The position numbers and the translations under genes were made by a program. The notes beneath the pieces are model-generated. The model saw only the letters and a list, made by a program, of their open reading frames with translations, did not search any database and was not told where the DNA came from. From Blattamonas nauphoetae (lineage: Eukaryota > Preaxostyla > Oxymonadida): a stretch of 64,000 nucleotides of DNA. Numbering within the stretch: position 1 is the stretch's first letter; each line of letters begins with the position of its first letter. Where the stretch lies: the NCBI GenBank assembly GCA_033064195.1, contig JARBJD010000080.1:124001-188000 (forward strand), written 5' to 3'. Below, piece by piece: positions 33,951 through 45,900 of the stretch.

Positions 33951-34760
33951 TTGTTTGGTCTGGCTTTTGTGGACTTATTCTTGGTTGAGTGAGGGTACTC
34001 GGTGAAATATGGTGGAAGGTGCAAGAGGTGAGCTGGAGGGATCCAAGAGAGGTTCCGATAAGGCTAACTGGTCCAGCGAGTCTGCTATGGCATATCTCGA
34101 GATCCAGCAGCAATACCGAACTTGACACTTGTTGACTTGATATTAAGGTCGTGTGAATCTGACATTGGTGGTGTAGAATCTCTGTATTCGACAACTGGAG
34201 CAATCCATCGTTTTGGATGAGAGTCGACACCTTCTGGGAATGGACTACTTCGCCTGCAAGCAAAAGATGAGAATAAGTATCACATCCATAAAGTGTAGCG
34301 GCCATTGAGATCAGATTTGATTGATTTTAGCTCGTCTTTCAACAAGATTTGCCGCTGATGTGTTGGGCAGAGAATGAATCAAAGGAAGGCCATCCACAAT
34401 CCATTGAGAGTTGTGGTATCTATATTGATGGTTTTGAATTGAGAAAGGTGAAAAGTGTTGTGTTTCCATTTCTCGATTCATTGTTCTGTGAGTCTAGATC
34501 TTCATTCACCCAAAGTTGGCGAATGAAAATGAATGGCAGTCTTTCGTTTCTGATCCATGTAGTGAAAGGGGAACAGAGTCCAAGACTGACACATTCGAAG
34601 AATGGACCCCGTGATTCAGTCGTCGACGATGATCTTTGATGGTCATGGTTTCCAGCTTTCGATGGGATGAACATATAGCTTACCACTGTGATAGCTCCAC
34701 CAGCCTGATGATATTTGAAAGATTGAAAGTCCGATATCAGCAGATTTGATCCCGATTCAT

Positions 34761-35151
34761 ATCGAGAACACGACGGGAAGAACCAACTTGATTTTGAGTG
34801 AGTGAATTGGAACGGATATTGGTGTTCAATGAGATGAGGTGTGCTTGTTCAGAATGTGGCTACTCGGGCATCATTTGATGTACAGAGAGTTGGAAGACGG
34901 GGATAGGCGACGCAAATACAAATGATGAGGTGAGTCTCAACAGTCACATCGGCGAATCATCCTTGATGGACAGAATTGGACGAGAAAGTCATGCTTATTA
35001 CTTCTGTTCCCCTCAGACTGACAACACGATCGTTGCTTAACAGGCTTGGAATCGATCATGATCTGTCTGCACATTTTTCTACTCTATGATCAATTAGTTC
35101 TAATTTCAAGAATTTATGGATAATATGATAGTGATATGATGAAATAGTGTG
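34761..35151. other. Spacer between two decayed beta-helix segments
   Basis: No supported gene. It lies between the 5' end of the decayed beta-helix gene and the left inverted repeat of the next element. Confidence 0.35.
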
Positions 35152-35397
35152 ATAGTGGTGTCACCAATCGGTGTCTTGTCACCAATTGGTGCTTTTCTCT
35201 GAGACTATAGAGAATGTGGTGTGTATGAACTGTGTGAAGTGATAGAGTTAAAGAAGGCCTCCATCCAGAGAAAAACAAGAAATACTGGTTGAGTGTCCAA
35301 TTCATGGGTTAGATCATCCCTCGTTCTGGAAAAGAGGATAAATTAGAGATTATTCACTTCATATTTTGTTTCCTTCAACTTCTTTAACAAACATAAG
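35152..35397 (+). repeat. 246-bp inverted repeat, left copy
   Basis: Near-identical to the reverse complement of 39268-39513. Contains its own small palindromes (CACCAATCGGTG and CACCAATTGGTG) at the outer end. Confidence 0.9.
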
Positions 35398-35620
35398 ACT
35401 TAAATTGACATGATTCGTTTTAGTTGATAAAATGAAATGAGAAGATGGGTAGATCGATCTTGATATGTTGAAGCCCTTCGAATGAGGTCAGGAACGCCTG
35501 CTATTCAGCTCGACCCAACTCAACCAATGTCATCACACCCGCAAGTGACCCTGGAGTGGAGACATCTTCGGCTGTGACGATCGACATCGTTTCTTTCTCG
35601 TTCTTCCAGATCTTCCATCC

Positions 35621-38600
35621 TCAAGAGTCACTCACCCCATTGGGACCACAGTGTGCAATGTCTTTCCCATTCTCCCCATCCACATCAATCTCTCGTCCTG
35701 TTGCAATTAGATACTCAAGCAGCGATGAGGACACTTCAGTCGAAGGATCATTCCCCGAAACGCTTCTGGATCGGTCGACGAGTCCACAGACGGGAAACGA
35801 GAGTGTACGATTTGTGTCGCGAAGGATGTTCCAGACACAAAGATCAGAGCCCCTCTCGGAACAACATTCGACGAGGCGGCAGGGAACGAGAGACCACTCA
35901 GGTTGAATTTCCAATCGGTCAGTTCGGTGTTGTTGGAGTGTGAGGGAGACGAGAGGAGCAGCTGATGCCGTGTATGAAACGAGGGAGGTTGATATGACGG
36001 AGAGGGAATGAGTGCCAGACAGATCAATGGAGAAAAGCCCAGTTGACGATGAGGTGCTGATTCTCGTCTTAATGGAGGATTTGATGGTCATGCTTCCGAC
36101 GATGTTGAACAGAGCGTCGTTCAGAGTGGAAGCAGTTGCAGCTGATCTAAATGAACACGACTCGATCGACAGTGAACCAGTAGAGATAGAAATGAAGGAA
36201 GTTGATCTTTGGTCGGCTCCGAAGAGAAATGCAAGACTGTTCAGACCGAGTGTGTGATCGAGTAAAACAGAGAAAGAGGCAGACGAGGCTGTGTTGATTG
36301 TTGCGATCCCACTCTTCGATTTGATGGTCTGCTTGGTAAAAGATGTCGAATGTGACGTTTTGAGGCTGGTTGAACTTCCAATGAGAAGTGTTGACTCGGT
36401 TCGCTTGAGAGATGAGAATCCTTTGTCCAACGTCTCGCAAGGAAGCTGAGTGAGTCCACAATTGGCATGATCCTCTCCCTCTCCGTGGACAGACAGCGTG
36501 GTCTCTTGAATCGTGTGAGGAAACCCGAAGGAGAACATGCTTTCTGGAGAGTCAGTTCCGACCTGCCCAACAAACTCGTCCTTCTCGGCTTCTGTGAACA
36601 ACCGTCCCTGTGGAGGCTCGATGGAACTTTTAAGAAGAGCGAATGGTGCTTGTTTGGATGTTGAATCGAGATCAGATGCCTCAACAAAGATGAGCGAGCC
36701 TGTTCCATTTGACGCGATCTCGTCGAATAGAGTGTCTATTGTGGATGAGAATGTCGTGCCGAGCGAGAGATGGATGACAGTGCCAAGAGAGGGATCGTTT
36801 GAAACGTGAACCAATGAGATTGTATGGTCATTCAGCTTAGTCAGAGTGTCTGAGCCGACATCACACGATGTCAGGGATAGGGTTCCAGTGGAGACGATGA
36901 AGAATGTTAGAACTGCACTGCTTGGAGAAAGGTGGAAGAGAAGCGAGTCGAAAGAGAGTGTCTGGCTGGCGCCATTCATTGTGATGGATCCAACTCCAGA
37001 CTGGACGATGACCTACTTCGTTGAAGGAGACGAGATTGAGGCTGATGAGGAGACAACAAGAGAGGAGGAAAGTGCCGTTGTTCCTGCGACCTCAATTGAA
37101 TTCAGGAGTGCGTGAGAGAGAGCAGAAGCCACTGCAGGTTCCAGTGACGAACATCGAAGTCGATCAGATCCACATTTCGGGTGTTCACTTTGTTCTTTCT
37201 TTCCTGTTTCTCCCGCCACAATTTTCACTGTTGGGGCAAGGAGATGGTACATCAGTGATGTTTCGAACCATTTCTCATTCGACATCAGCGAACTGTCCCG
37301 CCCAACAAAGTCGAGGAGTGGCTGGTCGGGAGAGAAGGAGCCTTCCCAGAGTGTTCCCGACAAGATGGATGAGAGAGACGAGGATGTCACAAGAATCAGC
37401 TTGGGTTGATCTGGGTCAGTTCGGACACAATCTGAGAACGAGGTGGAGAGAATGGAAGTTGGGTGTTCGCTCCTGATCTCCACCAGCGTGTGATTTGTCA
37501 CAGAGAATGAATGGAAAGTTGCGGAAGAAATGAAGAGAGACGATGTGTCCGACGAGCACGAAATGAGAGGAGCGGAGAGTGTTGCTTGCAGTCGAGTCTT
37601 TCGTCTGGTTAAACGTGTAATCCACGATGGTGATTGGCTGACGAGTCGATTTGAGAAGAGGATGACCAAATTGTTCACAGCCAGGCGAGCTTCTTCTTTG
37701 ATCGTGAACAGACTCGCTCCTTCTGCAATCGACGAGTCCACATCAACAATCGAGCGGAGTACATCTGCCGCCTCTTTCTTCGCCGCTGTCGTTCCTTTCA
37801 CAGTGACGTCTTGATCTGCAATTTCAATGTCCTTCTCAGTGTACGTCATGTTCCACACAAACGTGATCGTCTGCGGATAGTGTGTATGATTCTTATACTT
37901 CTGCTTTAGATGACTCACTCCATATTTCAATGTCGCACAGTGGGTTCCTGTCCATTTGCACTTGTCGTTGTCTGTCCCACTGTATCCTCCGAGAGGCAGC
38001 TGTCGACTCCCGTTCACTGAGATCGTTGGTGAGGGGAGGAAGAAGTTGATGAGCTCCATTTCTGTCGGATCGTTCAGTCCTTCGATCACGACTCGATATT
38101 CGTTGCTCATTGAGACACCTCCAAACGATGGGATCTGCGTAAGTGTCTTTCCTTCGAAGAGTGACGTACGCATGACAATAACTTGACCCTCCGAGTTCAA
38201 TGTTGGCTACTCTACCGTTCTTTGACGAGCGGTTCGTGAATGACACGTGAGGGAAGGAGACAGTGGTGTTGATCGCATGAAGAACACTGCCATTCACGTC
38301 TGAATGAATGTTGGCATAGGCGCCATATCGAAGAGTGAATGAACCACCTCAAAAGTCATCGAGAGAGCATCCAACGAGTGTCAGATTCCCATTTCAAGAC
38401 ACAGTCAAACCAGACGAGTGAAGTGTTGTTGAGAAGGAAGCGTTCGTGAGAAATTCAATTCCAAACCCTTCAACGTTGGACGAGATCGTCGTTTGCGGAA
38501 CTTCAAATGATCCACTTCCAATGTTGATGAAGTTCGTCCCACTTCATGATTTCCAGAGTGCTGTGCTGAGTGATCCGCCATGATTGCCATCTGAACAATC

Positions 38601-38974
38601 TCCGCTTTCCCCATCTTCCACAAAGAACACGTTGGTCGGTGGGATGAGAGCTGATGGAGATAGGAAGAGGATGTGCACCCAGACACAGTTTCGACTGGAT
38701 GCAGTGTTTCGAGTTGACTGTTGACGTGACGACGCAGGATGAGACAGTTGGGAATAGTGACAGTGACGGATGGGGAAGGAGTCCGCAAAACTCGAAGCAG
38801 AGTGTGGAAAAAAGATTGCCAGGAATATCGACTGACCTGGGTGGCAGGAGATTTTGTGAAAACAAGATATGCGTATGAAGCTAAATGCTCGTTCGCATGA
38901 CACTTGTTGCTCCGTCGCGGTTGAGATAACAGTAAGGCCACAAAGTGATGTCTTGAATGCTGACAAGAAGTCAT
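35621..38974 (-). pseudogene. Beta-helix surface-protein gene fragment inside the inverted-repeat element
   Basis: Three minus-strand blocks: 38974 to about 38210 (several frames, eroded), 38200-37013 (395 codons) and 36979-35621 (452 codons). Together they show the family's recurring cysteine module, as in GSDRLRCSSLEPAVASAL, CGLTQLPCETLDKGFSSL and DIAHCGPNGVS, and alternating short beta-rung sequence (SLSIESCSFRSA). The 38200 block ends in a stop 33 bp before the next block opens in another frame. There is no signal peptide, membrane segment or kinase-like end, so it is an internal segment of a larger surface protein. It may be captured cargo of the inverted-repeat element. Confidence 0.6.
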
Positions 38975-39267
38975 TTGGTAGCGGATTGCCTGATCAAGCA
39001 GCGATGCGGTTTTGTGTCACGGATCACAAGATTGAATGTTTTTTTGAGCTTGGAAGAGAATCTGAGTTATCCAGGTGAAGAGAACGTTGAACACAAAAAC
39101 GATGTTTGATCCGGTAGTTGAAGTATTGATGAAAAATGTTCGACGTAAAAGTTCAGAGAGAGGCGTGCTTAAATTTCAACTTTCAGAGATGGGAGAGATT
39201 GGTATCCCTTTATCTGACAAAATTGGGGAAATGACGAAGAATCGATGAGAATAGGATTCATAGTCGC

Positions 39268-39513
39268 CTTATGATTGTTAAAGAAGTTGAAGGAAACAAA
39301 ATATGAAGTGAATAATCTCTAATTTATCCTCTTTTCCAGAACGAGAGATGATCTAACCCATGAATTGGACACTCAACCAGTATTTCTTGTTTTTCTCTGG
39401 ATGGAGGCCTTCTTTAACTCTATCACTTCACACAGTTCATACACACCACATTCTCTATAGTCTCAGAGAAAAGCACCAATTGGTGACAAGACACCGATTG
39501 GTGACACCACTAT
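39268..39513 (-). repeat. 246-bp inverted repeat, right copy
   Basis: Pairs with 35152-35397. Confidence 0.9.
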
Positions 39514-39947
39514 GAAATGAAAGAAAATTATAAAGCAGGAATTTGGTGGGATCAAAAAAGCGTGGGATCAGTGGGATCAAATTAGAAGTCTGATGAGTCA
39601 TCCATGACGAGAAAAGCGAGTGGGAACAGAATCAATCGTGAAGACGTCGAAAGGAAGGAGTGAAAGAAGTAGTGGGTCGGGATCTGAATGATTGTTGATG
39701 ATATTGAATATCTCTCCGATCAAGACAGACAAACGAATGATAATGAGAGAACAGGGGAGAATGAATCATAGAAACGGAAAGTTGAGAGATAAGAATTGTG
39801 TTGAGCGTTGAAAAGAACGAGAAAGACGAACTCCCGTCAAACGAGGGAAGGTTGGTGATGCGATGCGATGAAACGAAAGAGTGTTTGAGACTTCCTTCAA
39901 TCAAGAAAAAGAGTGACGACACTCTCTCCTTCGGAAAGAGTGTGATT
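39514..39947. other. Intergenic spacer downstream of the receptor pseudokinase gene
   Basis: Contains three GTGGGATCA-like units near 39547-39585. No gene; it should hold the 3' end signals of the minus-strand gene that follows. Confidence 0.4.
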
Positions 39948-42900
39948 TCAGGATTGTTGAACAAACCCTGCCTCTTGTGCTCCCTCCTCGTCATCCGGAA
40001 GTGAGGTGATGGCGTTGGAGACTGTGTGGAGTGATGGTCGGTCGTCTGGGTTCACTTGGAGACAGGTGATGATCAGGTCTTCCATTTCTTGCTTCAACCC
40101 ATTCATGTTTGGCAGGACTCCCGTTCCCAGCTGCCGTTGAGCATTCACTGCATCCTGTTCAGCGAACGGCACAAGACCAGTCTCGATTTCCCACAAGACG
40201 AGGCCAAGACTAAAAACTGCTGCTTTTCGTGGGTCGACTTGGCTCGTATATGCTTTGTCCTCTTCAGCCTTCACCGCCTCTGGTGCCATCCATCGTCGTC
40301 CCTCTTGTGCAACTGGCGCTTGTCCCGACGTTGTCTGCGATTGGGCTGGTTGGTGTTGGTCAGGTTGCGTATCTTTCAGTTTCAGACAGACAGAACCGGC
40401 TGCGTCGAACATCACCCAATGCGAGGAGAGCTTGCTGAGGATGGGAGCGTGTTGGTTGGATTCGGCGATCTTCTGGAGACCAAGTGCCAGCTGTCTCTGA
40501 ACCACCCTCTTCACGATTCCTGTTTTGTGTTCGGATTTGTGGAGTCTGTTGTAGAGTGTGTCTTCTTCTCGAACAGCGGTGGATTCAAGCTTCTCCCCAC
40601 ATTGCACAGCTTCGACGAGATTCAATTTCGTATTGATGGGTTCGGTTGGGAAATCATCATGTGCATTCACACCGTCATTCGATTCTTTGGCTGTGACGAT
40701 GGAATTTCGAGTGTGGATGCCTTCCTGTGTCTGACCAATCTCTTCCATCTTCTCCTCCCCAGAAACGACGATTTGATCTTCCATCTCTTTCTGTGGCTGC
40801 GTTGGTTCTGTTCGTTTTCTTCTTCGGAGAATGACGATGATGACGATGGCAACGAGAACGAGGACACAAATCGAAACGATAAGAGGGATCAGCCACGGGA
40901 GAGTCTTTCGGAGCGCAAGGGCGCGAGCTTCTTTTGCATTCACTTTGAATGCGAAGGACTCAGTCTCTCCGCTTCGTCCGAAGGAGACCAGACCGATCCA
41001 GCCAGCATCAGGGTCGAGTTCTTTGAAGGCAGATGTTGGAAGAGTGAGGGCGATGTGTGTTTCGTTGTGTGCAGTGACGAGATCGGAGGTGAAGTGAATA
41101 AGTTGTTTCTTTGGATCCGAAGTGTTCCCCTCCTCTCTGACAACAAACGAGATTCCACATGGAATGAGATGAGTTCCCTGTAACACGACCGAATACGCAG
41201 TGCCTTTCTTCGGAAGAGTGGACGAACAGTTCGTTGTGTTGAGCGTTGGGACGAAATAAGGTTCGGCAACAAGTTTCCCTCCGCTGGTGACAGCACAGTC
41301 AGGTTCTGCAAGAAACCAGAGACTGGTCTCTGCAGCGTCGGTGTTGGATGATGCAGCTGTCAGGTCGACAGTGCTTGTTCCTGTGCAGCGGATGTTTCGG
41401 GAGAGCGATGGGAATGACTGGTTGAGAGGGGCGTTTTGTGTGAACTCCATGAACGACATCTTCAACTTGCTGTTGTCCACATCGATTGCTCCCTGTGGAA
41501 GATGGGTGAAGGAGACAAGACGAGCTGTCGCTGAACATGTTTTGAGGACGATCAGAGGTGTCGTCCAGCCGCAGAGACCTTCTTCTGATGTCGCCTGTTC
41601 GTCGTTGGATGTGAGAGAAGTGACTGAGCCTTCAAAATCACATTCTTCCAGCGATACTGTTTGTTCGATTGATCCGTTTCCTTCCACAGACATCAGAAGG
41701 AGTGAGGAGCATGCGCTGTGCGTGACATTCCCAAGGTGGACAGACGTGAATCCAGTGAATGTCAGGAGAGTGGCAGTGGAGAGAAGAGATGTCAGTGTGA
41801 CCTTGCTCAGATCAGCCGAGCCGCCTGTCACTTCCAACAACGACGACTCGATTGGAGAGGCCGACGAGAAGACACACGATGCGACTGTCAGAGATCCACT
41901 TGTTGATTGGAGGACTGATGTGGATCGTCCTGTGGAGAGAGAGAAGGCCAGCAAGGAGAGTGTGAGGGCATGCGACACACTTCCTGTTTTGTGGTTGATG
42001 AGAGAGCCTTGAGAGGAGACGACGACAGTGCTTTGGGCACCTTTTGATGTGATTTCTGTCTTGTCCTGTGTCAAGTCAAGCTGCCCAAACAGCTGAGCGG
42101 TGTTGTGGATGGTGATGAGTGACGGATTCCCGCTGTCGAGATGCCCGTCTGCTTCGTCCAAACTGTGGCACGGGTATGATTCATTCCCACAGCCCCACGC
42201 ATCGCTTCCGTATTCATGAATGTTGATTGTGGTGTGTCGGTATGGATGGAGATAGACAAGCAGAGTCGCTGAGCGGAATGGCGACGCTGGGTTCTTGCTC
42301 AGATCGAGTGTCTTGAAGAGAGAGTCAGTTGATGGATTGCCTGGAGGGGGAACAAATTGTCAGGAATTCTCTCAATCTCCTGATCCAAGTTGTTTCCTTG
42401 AATGAGAAAGCGGGTCATGTCTGCGGTGGTTTCATCCACAACGTTGTTGAACGATACATTTGAGAGTGCGATGGACCTTGCATTCTCCAAGACGACCACG
42501 GCTCCTGCCGATTGATACAGTGTCAGGTTATTGAAGATAACATTGCTCAGTTCAAGTCTTTTAGTCGGCGCAGAGTTTGACTGTTTGGAGGCAGACGACA
42601 TCGAGATGAGCGGAGTGGAGAAGACGAGAGGAGTGTCTGAGATGTTGAACTTCGTTCCAGAGACGGAGATGATTCCATTCTCACAGATCAGCAGAGGTCG
42701 AGTCTGAATGTAGTTCAATTTGATGATTGAGTTCGACACAATTCCCTTTGCTGTCGAATGGACTGTCCTGATCAACGTCAGATCGAGATCCCACTGGAAG
42801 ATCAGGCCATGAATCTCAATCGTTCCATCCTCCCCAGCCTCAACAAACTCTGACTCAGTCTCGTCAAGGATCGTTGGCTGTTGAACGGTCAGTGGGTTTT

Positions 42901-45900
42901 CTTCGTCCATTTCAACCTCAGGATCGCCCATGAGTTTGATTGACTGCTTGGACACTCGCGAAGTCTCCAAGAAATTGAAGTCGTCACGGAGAACGATGGG
43001 TGCTGGGATGCATTCTCCTGTCTCACTTTTGGGGTGGATGAACGGCAGGTACTGGCTTAACGATGAGCAGAAGGGTGCATATAAATACGAACAAGACGGG
43101 TCTTCAAGCGTCGTGTCCTTCCTGATCGCCAATTCCGGGTCTCGCATGTTGAGTCCATATTCTGGGTAGCCTTCCACTTCGATGTGTTTGTATTTGGTTG
43201 GGTCGGTCAATGAACTGCCGCTGAACGAGACAGGACCAGTCCCAAACGTTTCTTCGATGAAATCACCGAATGTCCGATCTGCTTCATAACCAGTTTGATA
43301 AAATGACTCAGCGTAAGACTTCGAGAAGTACAGATCTGTCCCTTCCGTTGGACGGTCGTTTGAAAATGTGTTAAATCCGAGATCGATTAAGTTGTCTCCT
43401 CCGATGCCGTCGACGAACCCTCCTCCTCCTTCCGTCGCGAAACAATTAAAGAAAGTTGGAAATCCGTATTCTTCACCCAGAATCTGTGGACCAGTAGAAT
43501 CTGTTAAGGAGATGGGTCTGTTTCCAGTGTTGTTCAAATAGAATCCGCCTCCAAACTCAGCGACACAGTTGGTCATCGTTGAGAGTCGAAATTCTGCAGT
43601 TTCATAGCCATCGATTGTGAGCGTGTTTTCGAAGAAGAATCCGCCTCCTCGAAGAGACGCCTTGCAGTTGAACATGCTGACTTGGAGTGCGATTGTGGGA
43701 GGATCAGAGATGAACAAGGCTCCGCCATTCGAAGCACAGCAGTCGATGAACGGGATGTCGGAGATGTTGAGTTCTGTGGCGTGGGCATTGAGGAAGGCGC
43801 CGTTGGAGGTTGTGGAGATGTCTGTGACTGCTGAGACCATTGTTTGAGTGTTCTGTGTCTGCATGGTGAACGATCCGCCTGTTGCAACGATGCACGATGT
43901 TCCGTCGAAAGACAGCGACGAGAATATGCAGTCGAAGAGGGAGAGAGTTCCTGAGGTCTGAAACATCGGGTGTTGAGACACAGTTCCATCGGATGTGAAG
44001 ATGGAGGATTGAAACACGGCTGGTGACTCAGAATCGATGATGAACATCGGAGCTGTGGATGGTGAAGTGAGGAGGAAGCGGAACTTCTCGATCTGGAATT
44101 CGTTGGATCCTTGATGATGGATCAGAGGTGTCGAATGAATCATTCGGACGAGAGTGGTGAATTCAGTGTCTGATTGATTTTGAAATGACACGGATTGAGT
44201 GGACTGGAGAACGAGTGGGCTCATTGAGACCTCGCGATCCTTCGTTCTGCAGAAAGAGATGTACAAATCGTTTCTTGATGACAAGATGTGCGAGAAATCA
44301 ATCTTTCCGAAATCCGACGCTGTTATGCAATTTTGGTGTTTATCCATTTCCATTGCGAGGTTGTTCTCGTCGATGACATAAACCGAAGTGACTGGTTTGA
44401 TGGTGCGTTTGGTTCCCATCTGATCAACAATGGACACACGGCTATTCAAAGACGAACAACCATTGAAGGGCTGAGGTGGATCAGAGAAAGTGTCATCAGC
44501 GACGAGGATGTCATGTGCGACATCGTCATTCATTCCTCTGTTCTCGTAGAACTGGAGGGTGGCGTCTTGGATGGCCTCAAAAGGAGTGTTTTTGAGATAA
44601 ATCGCCCCAGCATGTCCAGCGGCAGAGTGACAATGCGAGACCGATGCTCTCAAATCGAGATGAGCGGCGGAGAACGCGTCGATGAGTGCCGCTCCTTCGC
44701 CTTCTGTTCGAGTCAACGAATGAAAAACGGTGTAGACAAGTGATAAGGTTCCTGCAGAAACAGAGATGACGCAATCGGTACTTGACAGCTTGGTAAAGAT
44801 TCCATATTCGATCGTGAATGTCGTGTCGGCGCCTGTGACAGTGAGAAGAGGTGCTGATGATCCAGAGATGTCTTCGAAGTGGGCGTAAGAGAAATGAGTA
44901 TCACCGGCAGATAACACGAAGAGAGGATGTGAGATTCCTGTCAGATTCACGAGACGAAGAGTGTTACCAGTGAAGATTGAATCGTCGCTTGAAACGGTGA
45001 CCAGTGCATGTCCTGGGATTGGAGATAGTGAGAGCGATTCGAGAGTGAGACGTACAGTGGGTACGGAATCGATTTCGAGAGAGAAAGATACTTTCTCTTC
45101 CTTCTGATTCTTAACACTATCCGCACAATATTGATAGATTTTTAGTGAACACTGTGTTGCTAAAGTGGCAGCTCCGAACGATCCCGACCCGATCCTTATC
45201 TCTCGTTCCGCGCCCACTCCCACTTTCCCCACAACTGCACTCAGAGTCGAACATGGCTGAGCAAACGAGCAGGGTCCATCGCTTCCACCGTTCATCACGA
45301 AGAGCACATCTGAACTGCCGTCCCAAGAATCAGAGGACCAGACATTGCCAAAGTGGAGATAGAGAAAGGTAGACAACTCGAGTAAATTGCAGTCAGGATT
45401 ATTGCTGGACCCGCCGGCTGTGTTCGCCGAGAAGAGGCAATACTTCAGAAAGCCACCCTTCTCAATCATAAGGATCTTATCCCAACTTGCTGTGTTCGAA
45501 TCAAAGACAGAAGAGGTGACATCACACGTCTGTGTATGTGCGGCTGCTCCAGAACCAGAAGGCGTGGAACAGCTGACGAAACGGCACGAAGTGATCGAAT
45601 CAGACGATGAGACTGAGAGACACACTCCACCCCCACTGTACCCCACCGAGCATTCAGTGAAGTTGGAGTCGACGATAATTGCGGGGAGGGAGAGAGTGGT
45701 GTTCTCAGTCAGACACAGCACAGCTCCCCCACTGCCGCTCTCGACTTTGCATTCGGTGAAGGCACATCTGGTGATTGTGAGAGGCGACTGGCACACTTTT
45801 CGGATGGCTGCTCCGCCTGGTTGGTCATCCATTGAATCTGGATCAGCTGTCATCTGCGAGAAGGTACAACCAGTGAACGTGATGGGCGTGGACGATGTGG

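Larger units (their letters stand above)
26001..34760 (-). pseudogene. Right-handed beta-helix surface-protein gene, decayed and split by two transposons
   Basis: Minus-strand fragments in gene order: about 34750-34420 (eroded, HQAGGAITV), 34305-33951 (LLQLSNTEILHHQCQ, LGSLQLTSCTFHHIS), 32297-31485 (ISNATLSDVEDGLYWS; NMTFCTFHGNSACWGGGLRL; CAFGKGNTFISD), 31480-31348 (CWKKNSKCRTLTDIVGKRI; FEGKI) and 26826-26243 (KMEEGEYKESDV; LFVLDGTGSLKLTDCLIEGL). The motif C-x(n)-C-x-T-L and short 'S-x-C-x-F' rungs are typical of pectin-lyase-like beta-helix repeats. A pogo transposon (32298-33950) and a 4.5-kb element (26827-31347) interrupt it. At both junctions, removing the element with one target copy gives a continuous frame. 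Independent frame breaks (for example after KESDV, near 26785, and at 31485) show the gene was or became a pseudogene. It probably belonged to the family of the intact gene at 40-47 kb. Confidence 0.65.
35152..39513. mobile_element. Element with 246-bp near-identical terminal inverted repeats (4362 bp)
   Basis: The ends (35152-35397 and 39268-39513) are inverted copies of each other with only about two differences, starting ATAGTGGTGTCACCAATCGG inward. Long, almost identical inverted ends with 3.9 kb between them suggest a recent TIR element (Mutator-like by end length) or recent correction of the ends. A target duplication is not certain; ATGAAAT occurs next to both ends but needs 8 extra bases on the left. 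The interior contains only decayed beta-helix coding sequence; no transposase was recognised. An alternative is two solo copies of a repeat in opposite orientation, or a simple inverted duplication. Confidence 0.65.

Noticed and set aside
25380-39600. GTGGGATC units at about 25385, 25430, 31128 and 39547-39585 as a dispersed regulatory motif
   Set aside because: Too few and too short to separate from chance; no consistent position relative to genes.
39948-42012. Long plus-strand frames opposite the receptor gene (for example 40056-41183)
   Set aside because: They mirror the coding strand of a well-supported protein and have no family features.
42345-42360. A 13-nt intron explaining the frame change in the receptor gene
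   Set aside because: GTTCCCCCTCCAG looks like a mini-intron but removes FVPPPG residues that fit the second frame well; a one-base indel explains it better.
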